Shown: piece after piece, positions 8,042 through 15,527 of the stretch
Position numbering within the stretch: position 1 is the first letter of the stretch
Layout: each line of letters starts with the position of its first letter
DNA from: Paenibacillus rhizovicinus
GTDB lineage: Bacteria > Bacillota > Bacilli > Paenibacillales > Paenibacillaceae
Reading direction: 5' to 3'
Length of the DNA: 64,000 nt
NCBI RefSeq assembly: GCF_010365285.1
Contig: NZ_CP048286.1
Span: 2,804,501 to 2,868,500 of the forward strand
The notes under the pieces: model-generated
Told to the model about the DNA's origin: nothing
What the model saw: only the letters and a program-made list of their open reading frames with translations
The model's database searches: none
Program-made: the position numbers and the translations under genes

Positions 8042-9844
8042 TTAAGAAGCGCTCTCGTTATCCTCGCGGAACCGGAGAATCGAAACGATGTTGCTTCGTT
8101 CCGTTGCTTCCGCCTCCCTCGGCGCGTGGTACGGCAATAGGATATCAAACGTCGTGCCTTCCCCGATGCGGCTGCTGACCTCGATGCTGCCGTGATGGTT
8201 GTCGACGATTTTGTACGTCACCATCAGCCCGAGGCCCGTGCCTTTCTCCTTCGTCGTGTAGAAGGGCTGCCCGATCTTCGCCAGCTGGTCATGGGCGATG
8301 CCGGGGCCCCGATCCGCGATACGCACGATAATGCGCCCGATTTCGTCCAGAAGGCAGGTCACTTTAATAACCCCGCCGTCCATCATCACCTCGATCGCGT
8401 TCTTGATGACGTTGATAAACACCTGTTTCAGCTGGTTCTCGACGCCATGCGCCCACAATGTTTCTTCGCCTAGGCTCGCTTCGATAGTGATATCGTGCAA
8501 AATCGCCTGCGCGTCCAGCAGCGTAATCGTATCCGACATCACCGTTCGAATATCCATATGCGTCAGCTCGTAGATTTGCGGCTTGGAGAGCATCAGCAGC
8601 TCGCTTACGATGGATTCGATACGGGTGAGCTCCGACTGCATGATGTCGTAGTAGTTTTTGCCGCTTCTGCCCGACGTAATCAGCTGCAGGAAGCCTTTAA
8701 GCGACGTGAGCGGGTTGCGGATCTCATGCGCGATGCCCGCGGCCAGCTGCCCGGCAACGTACAGCTTCTCGGAATTGATGAGCAGCTCCTCGTTCTTCTT
8801 CCGCTCCGATATATCGCGGATAATCACTTGGATGACGGGTTTACCCGACAGCTTCGTGCCGGAGACGATCACTTCGGTATGGAGCGTTTTGCCTTCGACC
8901 GAAATCCAGTCCATTTCTATCGGCGTCTTGCGCTCCTTCTGCCGCGAAGCCTGCAGCAACATTTTCATTGCCGCATGGAAACGGGGCTGCAAATACATAT
9001 AAATGCTTTTGCCGAGCAGATCGTGTTCGCCCTCCGCTTCGAAAATGCGCAATCCGGAGTGGTTAATATACTCCCAGCGCTCGTCCTGGATGACGGCGAT
9101 CATGTCGATCGAGTTCTCGACCAACAGCTTGTACCGTTCGTTCATGGACACGTACCGGCGGTCCACGTAACGGGCGACGATGCTGAACGCGAAGATGACC
9201 AGCGTGGCGAGGCCAAGGACGACGGACAACAGCTGCATGTAATCGTTCAACCGGTCGGCGGTCAATATGACGGTCTCCCCTTTTCCGACCAAGCTGAGCC
9301 CGAACAGCTCCATGATCATGCCGGAAATGCCGAGCAGCAGGCCGGGCAGGAACGCATAGCCGGTTTTGCGTTCGTACAGGTAGAAGGAACTGGCCGTCCC
9401 GATCAAGCTGAACAGAAACGTAAAACAAGCGAAGGCCGGGTCGATGCTGAACGATTCCGACGGCTGGCCGGGAAGCGAAGCGTACATCACCAGGTTCGCG
9501 CCGAACGCCATGAGCACGCTGCCCCCAAGCAGACGGACGCCATACGGAATGCGCGAATCCAGCAGCCTGAACGAGCCGTACGTGCAGATCATAATTCCGA
9601 ACAGCTTGACGCCGGTCGTCCAATCGATGTCGATCGTAACATTGGTCGTCAGCAGGACGATAATGTGACTGACCCACACGCCCAAAGCATAGACGAGCGC
9701 GCCGCTCAGCTGCCAATAATGCTGCTTGACCCGCGCTCTGTTGAGATGGCCGATTATGCCGTAAACCGTAATGGATGCGAACAGCTGGATGACCATCGCA
9801 AGCGCTATCATTTTCCAACTATCGCTGAATATTGGTTCGATCAT
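8042..9844 (-). CDS. Sporulation-kinase-like sensor histidine kinase with MHYT-like membrane domain
   Basis: A 600-residue orphan kinase. Residues 10-225 hold about seven helices. Repeats such as GALVYALGVWVSHIIVLL and GGSVLMAFGANLVMYASL recall MHYT domains, but the Met-His-Tyr-Thr ligands are mostly lost. A PAS domain (about 235-350) follows, then HisKA with phosphoacceptor H373 in AAGIAHEIRNPLTSLKGF, then HATPase_c with N, G1 and G2 boxes (IADRGPGI, TGLGL). The catalytic half resembles KinB/KinE sporulation kinases, and no response regulator is adjacent, as is usual for phosphorelay kinases. The ATG follows GGAG. A TGTCGAA heptamer (the Spo0A-box core) lies about 50 bases upstream at 9892-9898. 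Feeding Spo0F is an inference. Confidence 0.85.
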   Translation of the reverse strand: MIEPIFSDSWKMIALAMVIQLFASITVYGIIGHLNRARVKQHYWQLSGALVYALGVWVSHIIVLLTTNVTIDIDWTTGVKLFGIMICTYGSFRLLDSRIPYGVRLLGGSVLMAFGANLVMYASLPGQPSESFSIDPAFACFTFLFSLIGTASSFYLYERKTGYAFLPGLLLGISGMIMELFGLSLVGKGETVILTADRLNDYMQLLSVVLGLATLVIFAFSIVARYVDRRYVSMNERYKLLVENSIDMIAVIQDERWEYINHSGLRIFEAEGEHDLLGKSIYMYLQPRFHAAMKMLLQASRQKERKTPIEMDWISVEGKTLHTEVIVSGTKLSGKPVIQVIIRDISERKKNEELLINSEKLYVAGQLAAGIAHEIRNPLTSLKGFLQLITSGRSGKNYYDIMQSELTRIESIVSELLMLSKPQIYELTHMDIRTVMSDTITLLDAQAILHDITIEASLGEETLWAHGVENQLKQVFINVIKNAIEVMMDGGVIKVTCLLDEIGRIIVRIADRGPGIAHDQLAKIGQPFYTTKEKGTGLGLMVTYKIVDNHHGSIEVSSRIGEGTTFDILLPYHAPREAEATERSNIVSILRFREDNESAS

Positions 9845-9967
9845 CGCATATCTCCATTTTCCAAAAATCGAGGATGCTTTCGTCCATCCATTTCGACATA
9901 TTTCCAGAAAATCCTTTTTTTCGCGACAAATCCTTCGAACCGATACCTCGCGCGGCGCGAATACCAG

Positions 9968-9995
9968 TTGAACTGCGCTTTTTGTCCGCTATAAT
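9968..9995 (+). promoter_or_regulatory. SigA-type promoter of mscL
   Basis: TTGAAC (9968-9973), a 16-base spacer and TATAAT (9990-9995) lie 27 bases upstream of the mscL start, which is preceded by GGAAGGAG. Confidence 0.7.
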
Positions 9996-10021
9996 TAGAG
10001 AGTACCGGAAGGAGTGGAATC

Positions 10022-10513
10022 ATGGTTAAAATATTAAAAGAGTTCAAAGAATTCGCCGTCCGCGGCAACGTGCTCGACCTTGCGGTCGGGGTTATCATCG
10101 GGGGAGCGTTCGGTAAAATCGTCACCTCGCTCGTCAACGACATCATTATGCCGCCGATCAGCATTCTGCTCGGCAGGGTGAACCTCGTTGATCGGTTCAT
10201 CAATCTATCCATCGACAAAAATCCGGACACGCTGGCCAAAGCGAAAGAACAATCCGCTGCCGTCATCGCATACGGTAACTTTTTGAACGTTCTGCTCGAC
10301 TTCACGATCGTGGCGTTCTGTATCTTCATGATCGTCAAAGGGGCGAACGCGCTGCGCCGCCTGGGTCAGCCGGATCCTGCGGCTCCATCCGAACCGACGG
10401 ACAAGAACTGCCCGTACTGCCTGTCCAAAATCCCGATCAAAGCGACGCGCTGCTCGCACTGCACCTCCCATCTCCAGACCGAATCGACGGAGCTCGAGGG
10501 AGGCTTGTCCTAG
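10022..10513 (+). CDS. mscL: Large-conductance mechanosensitive channel MscL with C-terminal zinc ribbon
   Basis: A 163-residue protein. The first 115 residues are a canonical MscL: the amphipathic N-terminus [20 protein letters not shown], a first pore helix with [18 protein letters not shown], and a second helix [19 protein letters not shown]. MscL forms a pentameric pore that opens under membrane tension and protects cells from osmotic downshock. Unusually, the short helical-bundle tail is replaced by a Pro-rich linker and a zinc ribbon with C130, C133, C144 and C147 (CPYC...CSHC). A SigA-type promoter lies directly upstream, and the Nudix gene follows three bases after the stop. Confidence 0.93.
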   Translation: MVKILKEFKEFAVRGNVLDLAVGVIIGGAFGKIVTSLVNDIIMPPISILLGRVNLVDRFINLSIDKNPDTLAKAKEQSAAVIAYGNFLNVLLDFTIVAFCIFMIVKGANALRRLGQPDPAAPSEPTDKNCPYCLSKIPIKATRCSHCTSHLQTESTELEGGLS

Positions 10514-10516
10514 CCT

Positions 10517-11176
10517 ATGAGCGGACATAGCCAAGCCGGCGGCGGGGAAGAAGAACGCTTCGATTATTACGACGAGCACGGCGTCTGGCTCGGTACGGCG
10601 CCCCGCAGCGAAGTACACGCCCGCGGGCTCTGGCACCGCTCCATCCATTGCTGGCTGGCGCGGCGCGAAGGCGACCGCAGGCTTGTTCTGTTCCAGCAGC
10701 GAGCCCCCGGGAAAGACACGTTCCCGGGGAGCTTCGACATTACCGCCGCCGGCCACCTGGCCGCCGGCGAGACGATGCGGGACGCGGCCCGCGAGATCGA
10801 GGAAGAACTCGGCGCCGCCATCCCGTTCGAATCGCTCCTCTCGCTCGGCGAAGCTCGCAAGGAGTCCGCAGGCGTCGCGAAGGGACTTGCGTTCCTCGAT
10901 CGGGAGATCAGCGGCGTCTACGGCTATGTCTATCCCGGACCGCTGTCCTCGCTGACGCTCCAACAGGATGAAGTGTCCGGCGTGTACGAGGCCGAGCTGG
11001 AAGCGATGATCGCGCTGTTCGACGGCCGTCGGCAGCATGCGCGCGCGGCAGGGTTTCGCCTCGACAACGAAGGCAGAGCCGTCGACGCCGAAGCGGAAGT
11101 CAAGGCTTCCGATTTCGTCCCGCGCCCGGCTTCTTACTATAGAGATGTATTCCAGGCCTTGCTGCACCTTTTATGA
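10517..11176 (+). CDS. Nudix hydrolase
   Basis: A 219-residue protein with a complete Nudix box, G-x5-E-x7-REUxEExG, seen as GHLAAGETMRDAAREIEEEL followed by GA near residues 77-98. The N-terminal HARGLWHRSIHCWL segment matches the YfcD/isopentenyl-diphosphate-isomerase-like subgroup. The natural substrate is unknown; such enzymes cleave nucleoside diphosphate-X compounds. GAGGGAGG lies about 13 bases before the ATG. The gene directly follows mscL and probably shares its transcript. It ends 77 bases inside the convergent copper-protein gene. Confidence 0.85.
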   Translation: MSGHSQAGGGEEERFDYYDEHGVWLGTAPRSEVHARGLWHRSIHCWLARREGDRRLVLFQQRAPGKDTFPGSFDITAAGHLAAGETMRDAAREIEEELGAAIPFESLLSLGEARKESAGVAKGLAFLDREISGVYGYVYPGPLSSLTLQQDEVSGVYEAELEAMIALFDGRRQHARAAGFRLDNEGRAVDAEAEVKASDFVPRPASYYRDVFQALLHLL

Positions 11177-11825
11177 AGGGCTGGGCAGGCGTACTTTGAG
11201 GACCGCTGCGAAGCGGTCCTTTTGGTGCTTGCGCTGCTCCGCTGACGTTTCCCCGCTTTGTCTTCGCCGTCAGACGCTCAGCCGAACCCGCGCTGCGTCC
11301 GCTTCTTCCGCGCGCCGAGCCGGCGGCCGGCTTATTCCCGGCAGCCCTGGCGTTGCCTGTCGCCCGCTCCCAATTCCGGTACCATTGATCGATCATGCCA
11401 TGGATGTTATAGAACATCGTGCTCTGCGGTGCGATATCGAAATCGTTCAGATAGGGCTCTCCGAATATTCTCGCCGCTTCCTGGTGAATGCAGCCATGCA
11501 GATTCGACTGCTCCAGGAACAATCCCAACTGGTCCGCCGACGCGAAAGACTGCGGATTGTACAGCACGCGAGCCTCCGCCTGCTGATTATAGCAAGGCGT
11601 ATTGCGGATCGCTTCCGGCACGCCCTGCCAGCCGGCAACGAGCTGCGGATCGAGTCCCTGCCCGTTGTACCATTGGTACACCTTGTTTATGAACTGCCGG
11701 TGAAACTGCAGGAAATTCAAGCCGTAACCCGGCGGCAGCTGCGAAGGGTCATTGTAATGATTGGCGTGATGCCAACGCATGTGCTCTTGCAGCAGCGACT
11801 GCGGAAAATTCGGAATGATCGGCAT
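11100..11825 (-). CDS. Tyrosinase-like type-3 copper protein
   Basis: A 241-residue protein beginning MPIIPNFPQS after a GGAGGGGA site. Its first 155 residues carry the paired-copper layout of tyrosinase/hemocyanin. CuA-like histidines are H19/H20 and H42 in NFLQFHRQFINKVYQWY. CuB-like ones are H110-x3-H114 (LHGCIHQEAARIFG) and H142 in STMFYNIHGMIDQWYRNW, which parallels the DPxFYxHHxxIDxxW motif. Such centres bind oxygen and oxidise phenols, but copper loading and activity are unproven here. The protein is short for a tyrosinase. The last 85 residues are an Ala/Gly/Arg-rich tail running through the Nudix terminator and into the Nudix gene, so the true C-terminus is uncertain. No signal peptide is seen. 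Confidence 0.6.
   Translation of the reverse strand: MPIIPNFPQSLLQEHMRWHHANHYNDPSQLPPGYGLNFLQFHRQFINKVYQWYNGQGLDPQLVAGWQGVPEAIRNTPCYNQQAEARVLYNPQSFASADQLGLFLEQSNLHGCIHQEAARIFGEPYLNDFDIAPQSTMFYNIHGMIDQWYRNWERATGNARAAGNKPAAGSARGRSGRSAGSAERLTAKTKRGNVSGAAQAPKGPLRSGPQSTPAQPFIKGAARPGIHLYSKKPGAGRNRKP
11199..11223 (+). terminator. Rho-independent terminator of the mscL-Nudix unit
   Basis: AGGACCGCT (11199-11207) pairs perfectly with AGCGGTCCT (11212-11220) around a GCGA tetraloop and is followed by T residues. It lies inside the minus-strand copper-protein frame. Confidence 0.85.
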
Positions 11826-11936
11826 ACCTATCCCCTCCCTTTCCAAGCATTATGGTCAGCTTATGCCATAAGCCCGCCAACGGTCCGGGCTTCCGGGCTT
11901 CAACCCGGCTATGGAGCGCATGCCTACGACAAAACG

Positions 11937-11983
11937 AAAATGCCGGGAAAATGTCCACGCCATCGGACATTCCCCGGCATTTT
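11937..11983 (-). terminator. Terminator downstream of the Cys-rich protein gene
   Basis: A long stem pairs AAAATGCCGGG with CCCCGGCATTTT and has an inner AATGTCC/GGACATT stem, so the minus-strand transcript ends in a U-run. Confidence 0.8.
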
Positions 11984-12019
11984 CTGTATAACGGCAGTTG
12001 CTGGTGAAGACTTGAATCT

Positions 12020-12436
12020 CTAGCGGTCGCGGCAGAATTGGTTGGATACGCAAATGTCGAAGCTGATACGCACGTCGCAGCATTGGCCGAACGTACACTC
12101 GATACGAACGCAGGAGAAGCGGCCTTGGTGGAAGAAACAGACAACATGACAATTGGCTCCGATTAATTCTTCGAGGAGTTTGCGGTTCCGGCAGCGGATG
12201 GCGCGAACGACTTTGGCAGCAACGACAGGGTTCTTGAACTGGTGGAACAGATCGCTAAGATCTGCACCGGCTTCCTGAATGCCTTCAACGGCTGGGTCCC
12301 GGCGGTTGCAGCAATGGTTGCCCATGCTGACACCTCCGAGCAATTCGTTCGACACACGGGCCGACTTGCGGCCGGAGCGGGATTGGGACTTCCCTTTCGT
12401 GCTGACAGCTTTCACGTTCTTGATTTTAACTGACAA
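12020..12436 (-). CDS. Cys-rich probable spore-surface protein
   Basis: Up to 138 residues. The C-terminal 100 residues (MGNHCCNRRDPAVEG onwards) are rich in Cys and end in CRIECTFGQCCDVRI-type strands and CVSNQFCRDR, a pattern of coat and exosporium proteins that become cross-linked. I do not recognise an exact family. Two starts compete. TTG at 12436 has AAAGGAGG seven bases upstream and adds a basic 37-residue leader; ATG at 12325 has its own GGAGGTG eight bases upstream. A SigK-like promoter lies at 12465-12492, which supports late mother-cell expression. A strong terminator follows. The spore role is inferred from composition and promoter. Confidence 0.65.
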   Translation of the reverse strand: MSVKIKNVKAVSTKGKSQSRSGRKSARVSNELLGGVSMGNHCCNRRDPAVEGIQEAGADLSDLFHQFKNPVVAAKVVRAIRCRNRKLLEELIGANCHVVCFFHQGRFSCVRIECTFGQCCDVRISFDICVSNQFCRDR

Positions 12437-12464
12437 CTGAATTCCTCCTTTAGAAGAGCTAATG

Positions 12465-12492
12465 TAATCTATGTGTGGAGAGACATCCCTGT
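12465..12492 (-). promoter_or_regulatory. SigK-like sporulation promoter
   Basis: On the minus strand ACA is followed by exactly 16 bases and CATAGATTA, matching the SigK consensus AC-N16-CATANNNTA. It lies 29 bases upstream of the TTG start of the Cys-rich gene. Confidence 0.6.
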
Positions 12493-12625
12493 ATAAGACA
12501 AGAAGCCAACATCAATTGCCCAAGCTGTACGCCAGCATTGGCGCGCAGGCAAGCGCCTCGCCTGTCGAATGCCCCTATAAGCGGCGAGCCTTTCCTGCCG
12601 GTCTGAACGACTCGGTAAACAGCAC

Positions 12626-12661
12626 AAAAAGCACGATCCCCGAAAGCTTCGGAAACCGTGC
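12626..12661 (-). terminator. Terminator, second copy of the tRNA-Thr terminator
   Basis: On the minus strand GCACGG...CCGAAGCTTTCGG...CGTGC is followed by five T. It is homologous to the terminator at 12956-12990: the outer stem has changed G-C to A-T on both sides while the CCGA/TCGG core and the preceding CCAATAAC are kept. Confidence 0.75.
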
Positions 12662-12707
12662 CGTTATTGGAGTTTCGTAGTATGCAAAGTCGCCGGTTGA
12701 TGACTGA

Positions 12708-12926
12708 TCATTCCTTGATCGTCGAGGGATTTAACCTTTCCAGGTAGTCGGTAATGGAATTGGCCTTATCTGCCCGGCCAAGCTTCCCGTAAGCGTCCGC
12801 TTCGTATTGCAGAGACAAGACCGGAACAGTTATATCATGAACATCTATATACCGTTTGATTTCATTTAAGTCAGGCGCCTTCACCCACGCGCCGTCGACA
12901 GGTTGTTGAATAGATATGCGTATCCA
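12708..12926 (-). pseudogene. Remnant of a TPR-like protein gene
   Basis: Read on the minus strand, this stretch is open for 72 codons and ends in TGA at 12708, but it is preceded by a TAA and has no ATG, TTG or GTG near the start with a ribosome binding site. The predicted peptide ends with YEADAYGKLGRADKANSI then TDYLERLN, which resembles the last helix pair of a tetratricopeptide repeat. A neighbouring frame starts with ATG after GGGAGAGAGG (about 12933) but stops after 18 codons, so a single frameshift could have split one gene. It lies between the two copies of the tRNA terminator. It may be a decayed gene fragment; the parent family is unknown. Confidence 0.45.
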
Positions 12927-12955
12927 TTATTTGAATACCTCTCTCCCAAACAAAC

Positions 12956-12990
12956 AAAAAGCGCGATCCCCGATATCTCGGAAACCGCGC
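12956..12990 (-). terminator. Terminator of tRNA-Thr
   Basis: On the minus strand GCGCGG...CCGAGATATCGG...CGCGC is followed by five T, 16 bases after the tRNA 3' end. Confidence 0.8.
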
Positions 12991-13005
12991 GGTTATTGGC
13001 GTAAA

Positions 13006-13080
13006 TGGTGCTGGTGAAGGGAATTGAACCCCCGGCCTACGCATTACGAGTGCGTTGCTCTACCCCTGAGCTACACCAGC
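13006..13080 (-). tRNA. tRNA-Thr (anticodon CGU)
   Basis: On the minus strand the sequence begins GCTGGTGTAGCTCAGGGG and folds as a cloverleaf: acceptor GCTGGTG/CACCAGC, D-arm, an anticodon stem with loop CTCGTAA (anticodon CGT), and a T-arm with GGTTCAATTCC. The discriminator A and CCA are encoded (13006-13009). It reads ACG codons. Confidence 0.95.
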
Positions 13081-13177
13081 TTGTCTGAACTTGAGGTCGC
13101 TGACGCGACTTTTATAATATACTGCATCATCAATGCGGAGTCAATCCCTTTCGTCCAAAAAAACACTCCGTCCCCCG

Positions 13178-14845
13178 TCAGCTGTCTTGCATACGCAATC
13201 CTCTGTCCCCCGGCGCGCTCCCCTCGGACCCTGTCCCCTTTTCCGAATCCGTACCGGTCTGGGTCGCTGGCAGGCGAAGCGTAAACTTGCTCCCCTCTCC
13301 CTTCTGGCTCTCCAGCGCAAGCGTCCCGCCAAGCAGCCGCGTCAGCTGCAAGCTGATGGACAGCCCCAGCCCCGTGCCGCCGTATTTGCGGTTGATAGAG
13401 CCATCCTCCTGCCGGAAAGCCTCGAAGATCAGCTGCTGCTTCTCCGGCTCGATTCCGATTCCCGTGTCCGCAATGGAGAACGCGATCCGCAGCGGATTGA
13501 CGATCCGGACGGCCGGACGGCCCCAAGCGACCGGATTCCAGCTCCGCAGCCGGCGCTTGCGCAGCTGCCCGGGCTCGATCGGCACGCCACCTTCCGCCTT
13601 GACGATGAGCCGGACGCTGCCCGTCTCCGTGAATTTAAACGCATTGGCAAGCAAATTGCGAAGGATTTGGTTGATCCGCAGCGCATCGGTATAGATCGCT
13701 TCCGGCACCTGCGAGCCAATTTCCGTTTCGAACGTCAAGCCCTTCTGCGCCGCAACGGGCAGAAACTGCAAATACAGCGTCTGAACGAGCTCTTCGACGG
13801 AATGCGGCTCCATGTAGATATCCATCTTGCCCGCTTCAACCTTCGAAAGATCCAAGATATCGTCGATCAGCTGCAGCAGCTCATGGCCCGCGCCGTTGAT
13901 CAACCCGGAATACTGGGCTTCCTCCGCGCCGCCGCCTCGCTCTTCCTCGCTTTCCTTCATCAGCTGGGAGAGCATGATGATGCTGTTGAGCGGCGTCTTC
14001 AATTCATGCGACATGTTCGCAAGAAATTCCGATTTGTATTTGTTGGCCAGCATCAGTTCGCGCGCCTTCTCTTCCACGTCGCGCTTCGCTTGCCGCAGTT
14101 CGCGTGTTTGCCGGCGCAGGAGCATGTTCATCTTCCGCAGCTCGTCCACCCGCTGCTGCTCCTTCTGAAAGTCACGGATGATGAAGATCAATAGGCCGCT
14201 CAGCAGCAAACGCAGCGGGAAGGAATAAATCCCGTAATCGAGCCAGAAGGCCGAGACGGACATTTTCGATCCGAAAGCCACTACCAGCGTCGCGTTTAGC
14301 GCGAAAATCACATTCACCGAAATAAGCGTAATGATGCTCTTCTTTAAGAAGCTCCACGACTTCCAGCGAAGCCCCGCGCTCATCCACGTGCAAATAAGCC
14401 CGAGCACAATCATATTTAGGCAAGCCATGAACGCGGAGGCGTCAAGCCCTATGAATAACCGTCCGATTCCGATTCCGAAGCCGATCAGCGCAATGGCCGG
14501 CAGACTCGGAAAGACGAGCATGGCTATGATGAGCGGCAGAAACCTCAGATCGAGCACGAGCAAGCCGTCCACGCGCAGCCCGAAGGCCATAGCAAGCCAG
14601 CCCCCCAGGATAAAGACGGCCACAGTAATCCCATATTTCACGCGGCTGGGTGCATATTGAAACAAATACCGATAGGCCAGATCGAACATATACGCCAGCG
14701 CGATAAGTAAACTGAAGTTGGCGAATACAGCCTTTGCGAATGCAAATGTCAACTCATAATCCTCCCGCCATTTATCTCCCCGGTTATTACCCGCTCCAGC
14801 TTGACTTGAAGCATTGGCGGATAATCCCTCCGGCTTGGAGCGCAT
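13178..14845 (-). CDS. Sensor histidine kinase with LytS-type 5TM domain
   Basis: A 555-residue orphan kinase. Residues 35-225 are six to seven helices of the 5TMR-LYT type, with the NxR-like DLRFLPLIIAMLVFPSLPAI and FGIGIGRLFIG segments characteristic of LytS/YhcK membrane receptors. A coiled coil (226-268) leads to HisKA with H280 in FLANMSHELKTPLNSIIMLS and an HATPase_c domain to about residue 530 (FSIADTGIGI, GGTGLGLSI). No receiver domain or neighbouring regulator is present, so the partner is encoded elsewhere. The ATG lacks a clear ribosome binding site (only GGGGACG, rather far), so the start may be slightly wrong. The ligand is unknown; LytS-type domains have been linked to envelope or metabolite sensing. 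Confidence 0.85.
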   Translation of the reverse strand: MRSKPEGLSANASSQAGAGNNRGDKWREDYELTFAFAKAVFANFSLLIALAYMFDLAYRYLFQYAPSRVKYGITVAVFILGGWLAMAFGLRVDGLLVLDLRFLPLIIAMLVFPSLPAIALIGFGIGIGRLFIGLDASAFMACLNMIVLGLICTWMSAGLRWKSWSFLKKSIITLISVNVIFALNATLVVAFGSKMSVSAFWLDYGIYSFPLRLLLSGLLIFIIRDFQKEQQRVDELRKMNMLLRRQTRELRQAKRDVEEKARELMLANKYKSEFLANMSHELKTPLNSIIMLSQLMKESEEERGGGAEEAQYSGLINGAGHELLQLIDDILDLSKVEAGKMDIYMEPHSVEELVQTLYLQFLPVAAQKGLTFETEIGSQVPEAIYTDALRINQILRNLLANAFKFTETGSVRLIVKAEGGVPIEPGQLRKRRLRSWNPVAWGRPAVRIVNPLRIAFSIADTGIGIEPEKQQLIFEAFRQEDGSINRKYGGTGLGLSISLQLTRLLGGTLALESQKGEGSKFTLRLPATQTGTDSEKGTGSEGSAPGDRGLRMQDS

Positions 14846-14996
14846 AATAGCACTACGTCCCCGCTTGGTACTCCATGGATTTCGAACATGTTAGAAAAGG
14901 GTAAGCAAAACAAACAGCAGACTCATGCTCATTTTATAAGGGACTAAAATTCAACCTGTACAATGGCATTATTAAAGAAACGGAGGTGCATTGCAA

Positions 14997-15215
14997 ATGA
15001 CCAAAGTCATAACCTTCAAAAATCGTTCGGTCCCGGTTCATTATCCTTCCGAGCAGTTAACGTATATGGAGCTGCTGCACAATAAATTGCTGGAGATGGA
15101 ATTCAACTTTGATTTCCGCAAGAAATGGAAGCGAATCAAGTCCGTCGAGATGATCCGCGACGTGGCCATTCTCCAATACAGCGATGGTACCAAGCTTTAC
15201 CTGGAAGTATGCTGA
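14997..15215 (+). CDS. Small hypothetical protein
   Basis: A 72-residue basic protein starting MTKVITFKNRSVPVHYP. The ATG at 14997 is preferred over the TTG six bases earlier because CGGAGGTG ends ten bases upstream. The second half (FRKKWKRIKSVEMIRDVAIL then QYSDGTKLYLEVC) looks like a beta-hairpin, with a single C-terminal Cys. There is no membrane segment and no recognised family. A strong terminator follows, which supports a monocistronic gene divergent from the LytS-type kinase. Confidence 0.6.
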   Translation: MTKVITFKNRSVPVHYPSEQLTYMELLHNKLLEMEFNFDFRKKWKRIKSVEMIRDVAILQYSDGTKLYLEVC

Positions 15216-15248
15216 ACAAACACGCAAGTCCGCAAGTATCTGCAAAAG

Positions 15249-15315
15249 GCAGTCTGTGCATCGGACGGTCCCGGCTATTCGGCCGCGGCCCGCATGATGC
15301 ACAGACTGCTTTTTT
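15249..15315 (+). terminator. Rho-independent terminator
   Basis: GCAGTCTGTGCATC (15249-15262) pairs perfectly with GATGCACAGACTGC (15296-15309) and six T follow; a GC-rich inner arm fills the loop. The next 150 bases, up to the converging terminator at 15463, show no credible gene. Confidence 0.85.
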
Positions 15316-15462
15316 AATCCCCCGCACGGAGGAGGAGCTGTTAGGGCGATTGTCACACAAAATGATTAGAAAAGAAGCAAAGATGTATGAGCGAATCGTT
15401 AGATTATACCAAACCGCTCATTTTGCGGAAATATCGCGCCTCTTCCTCTGCCCCATATGCAC

Positions 15463-15502
15463 AAAAAAAGCCTCTTACCGCAGAAGGCCTGCGATAAAAG
15501 GC
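15463..15502 (-). terminator. Terminator of the kinase/regulator operon
   Basis: On the minus strand GCCTTTTATCGCAG pairs with CTGCGGTAAGAGGC using three G-U pairs, and seven T follow. It sits 25 bases after the stop of the response-regulator gene. Confidence 0.75.
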
Positions 15503-15527
15503 ATCTATTTATAATCCATTAATGCGT

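Noticed and set aside
8495-9994. Plus-strand ORF of 499 codons opposite the MHYT-like kinase
   Set aside because: It mirrors the kinase codons and has no start signal or family motif.
13006-13080. Integrative element attached at tRNA-Thr
   Set aside because: No integrase, no direct repeat of the tRNA 3' end and no phage-like genes were found; only the terminator is duplicated.
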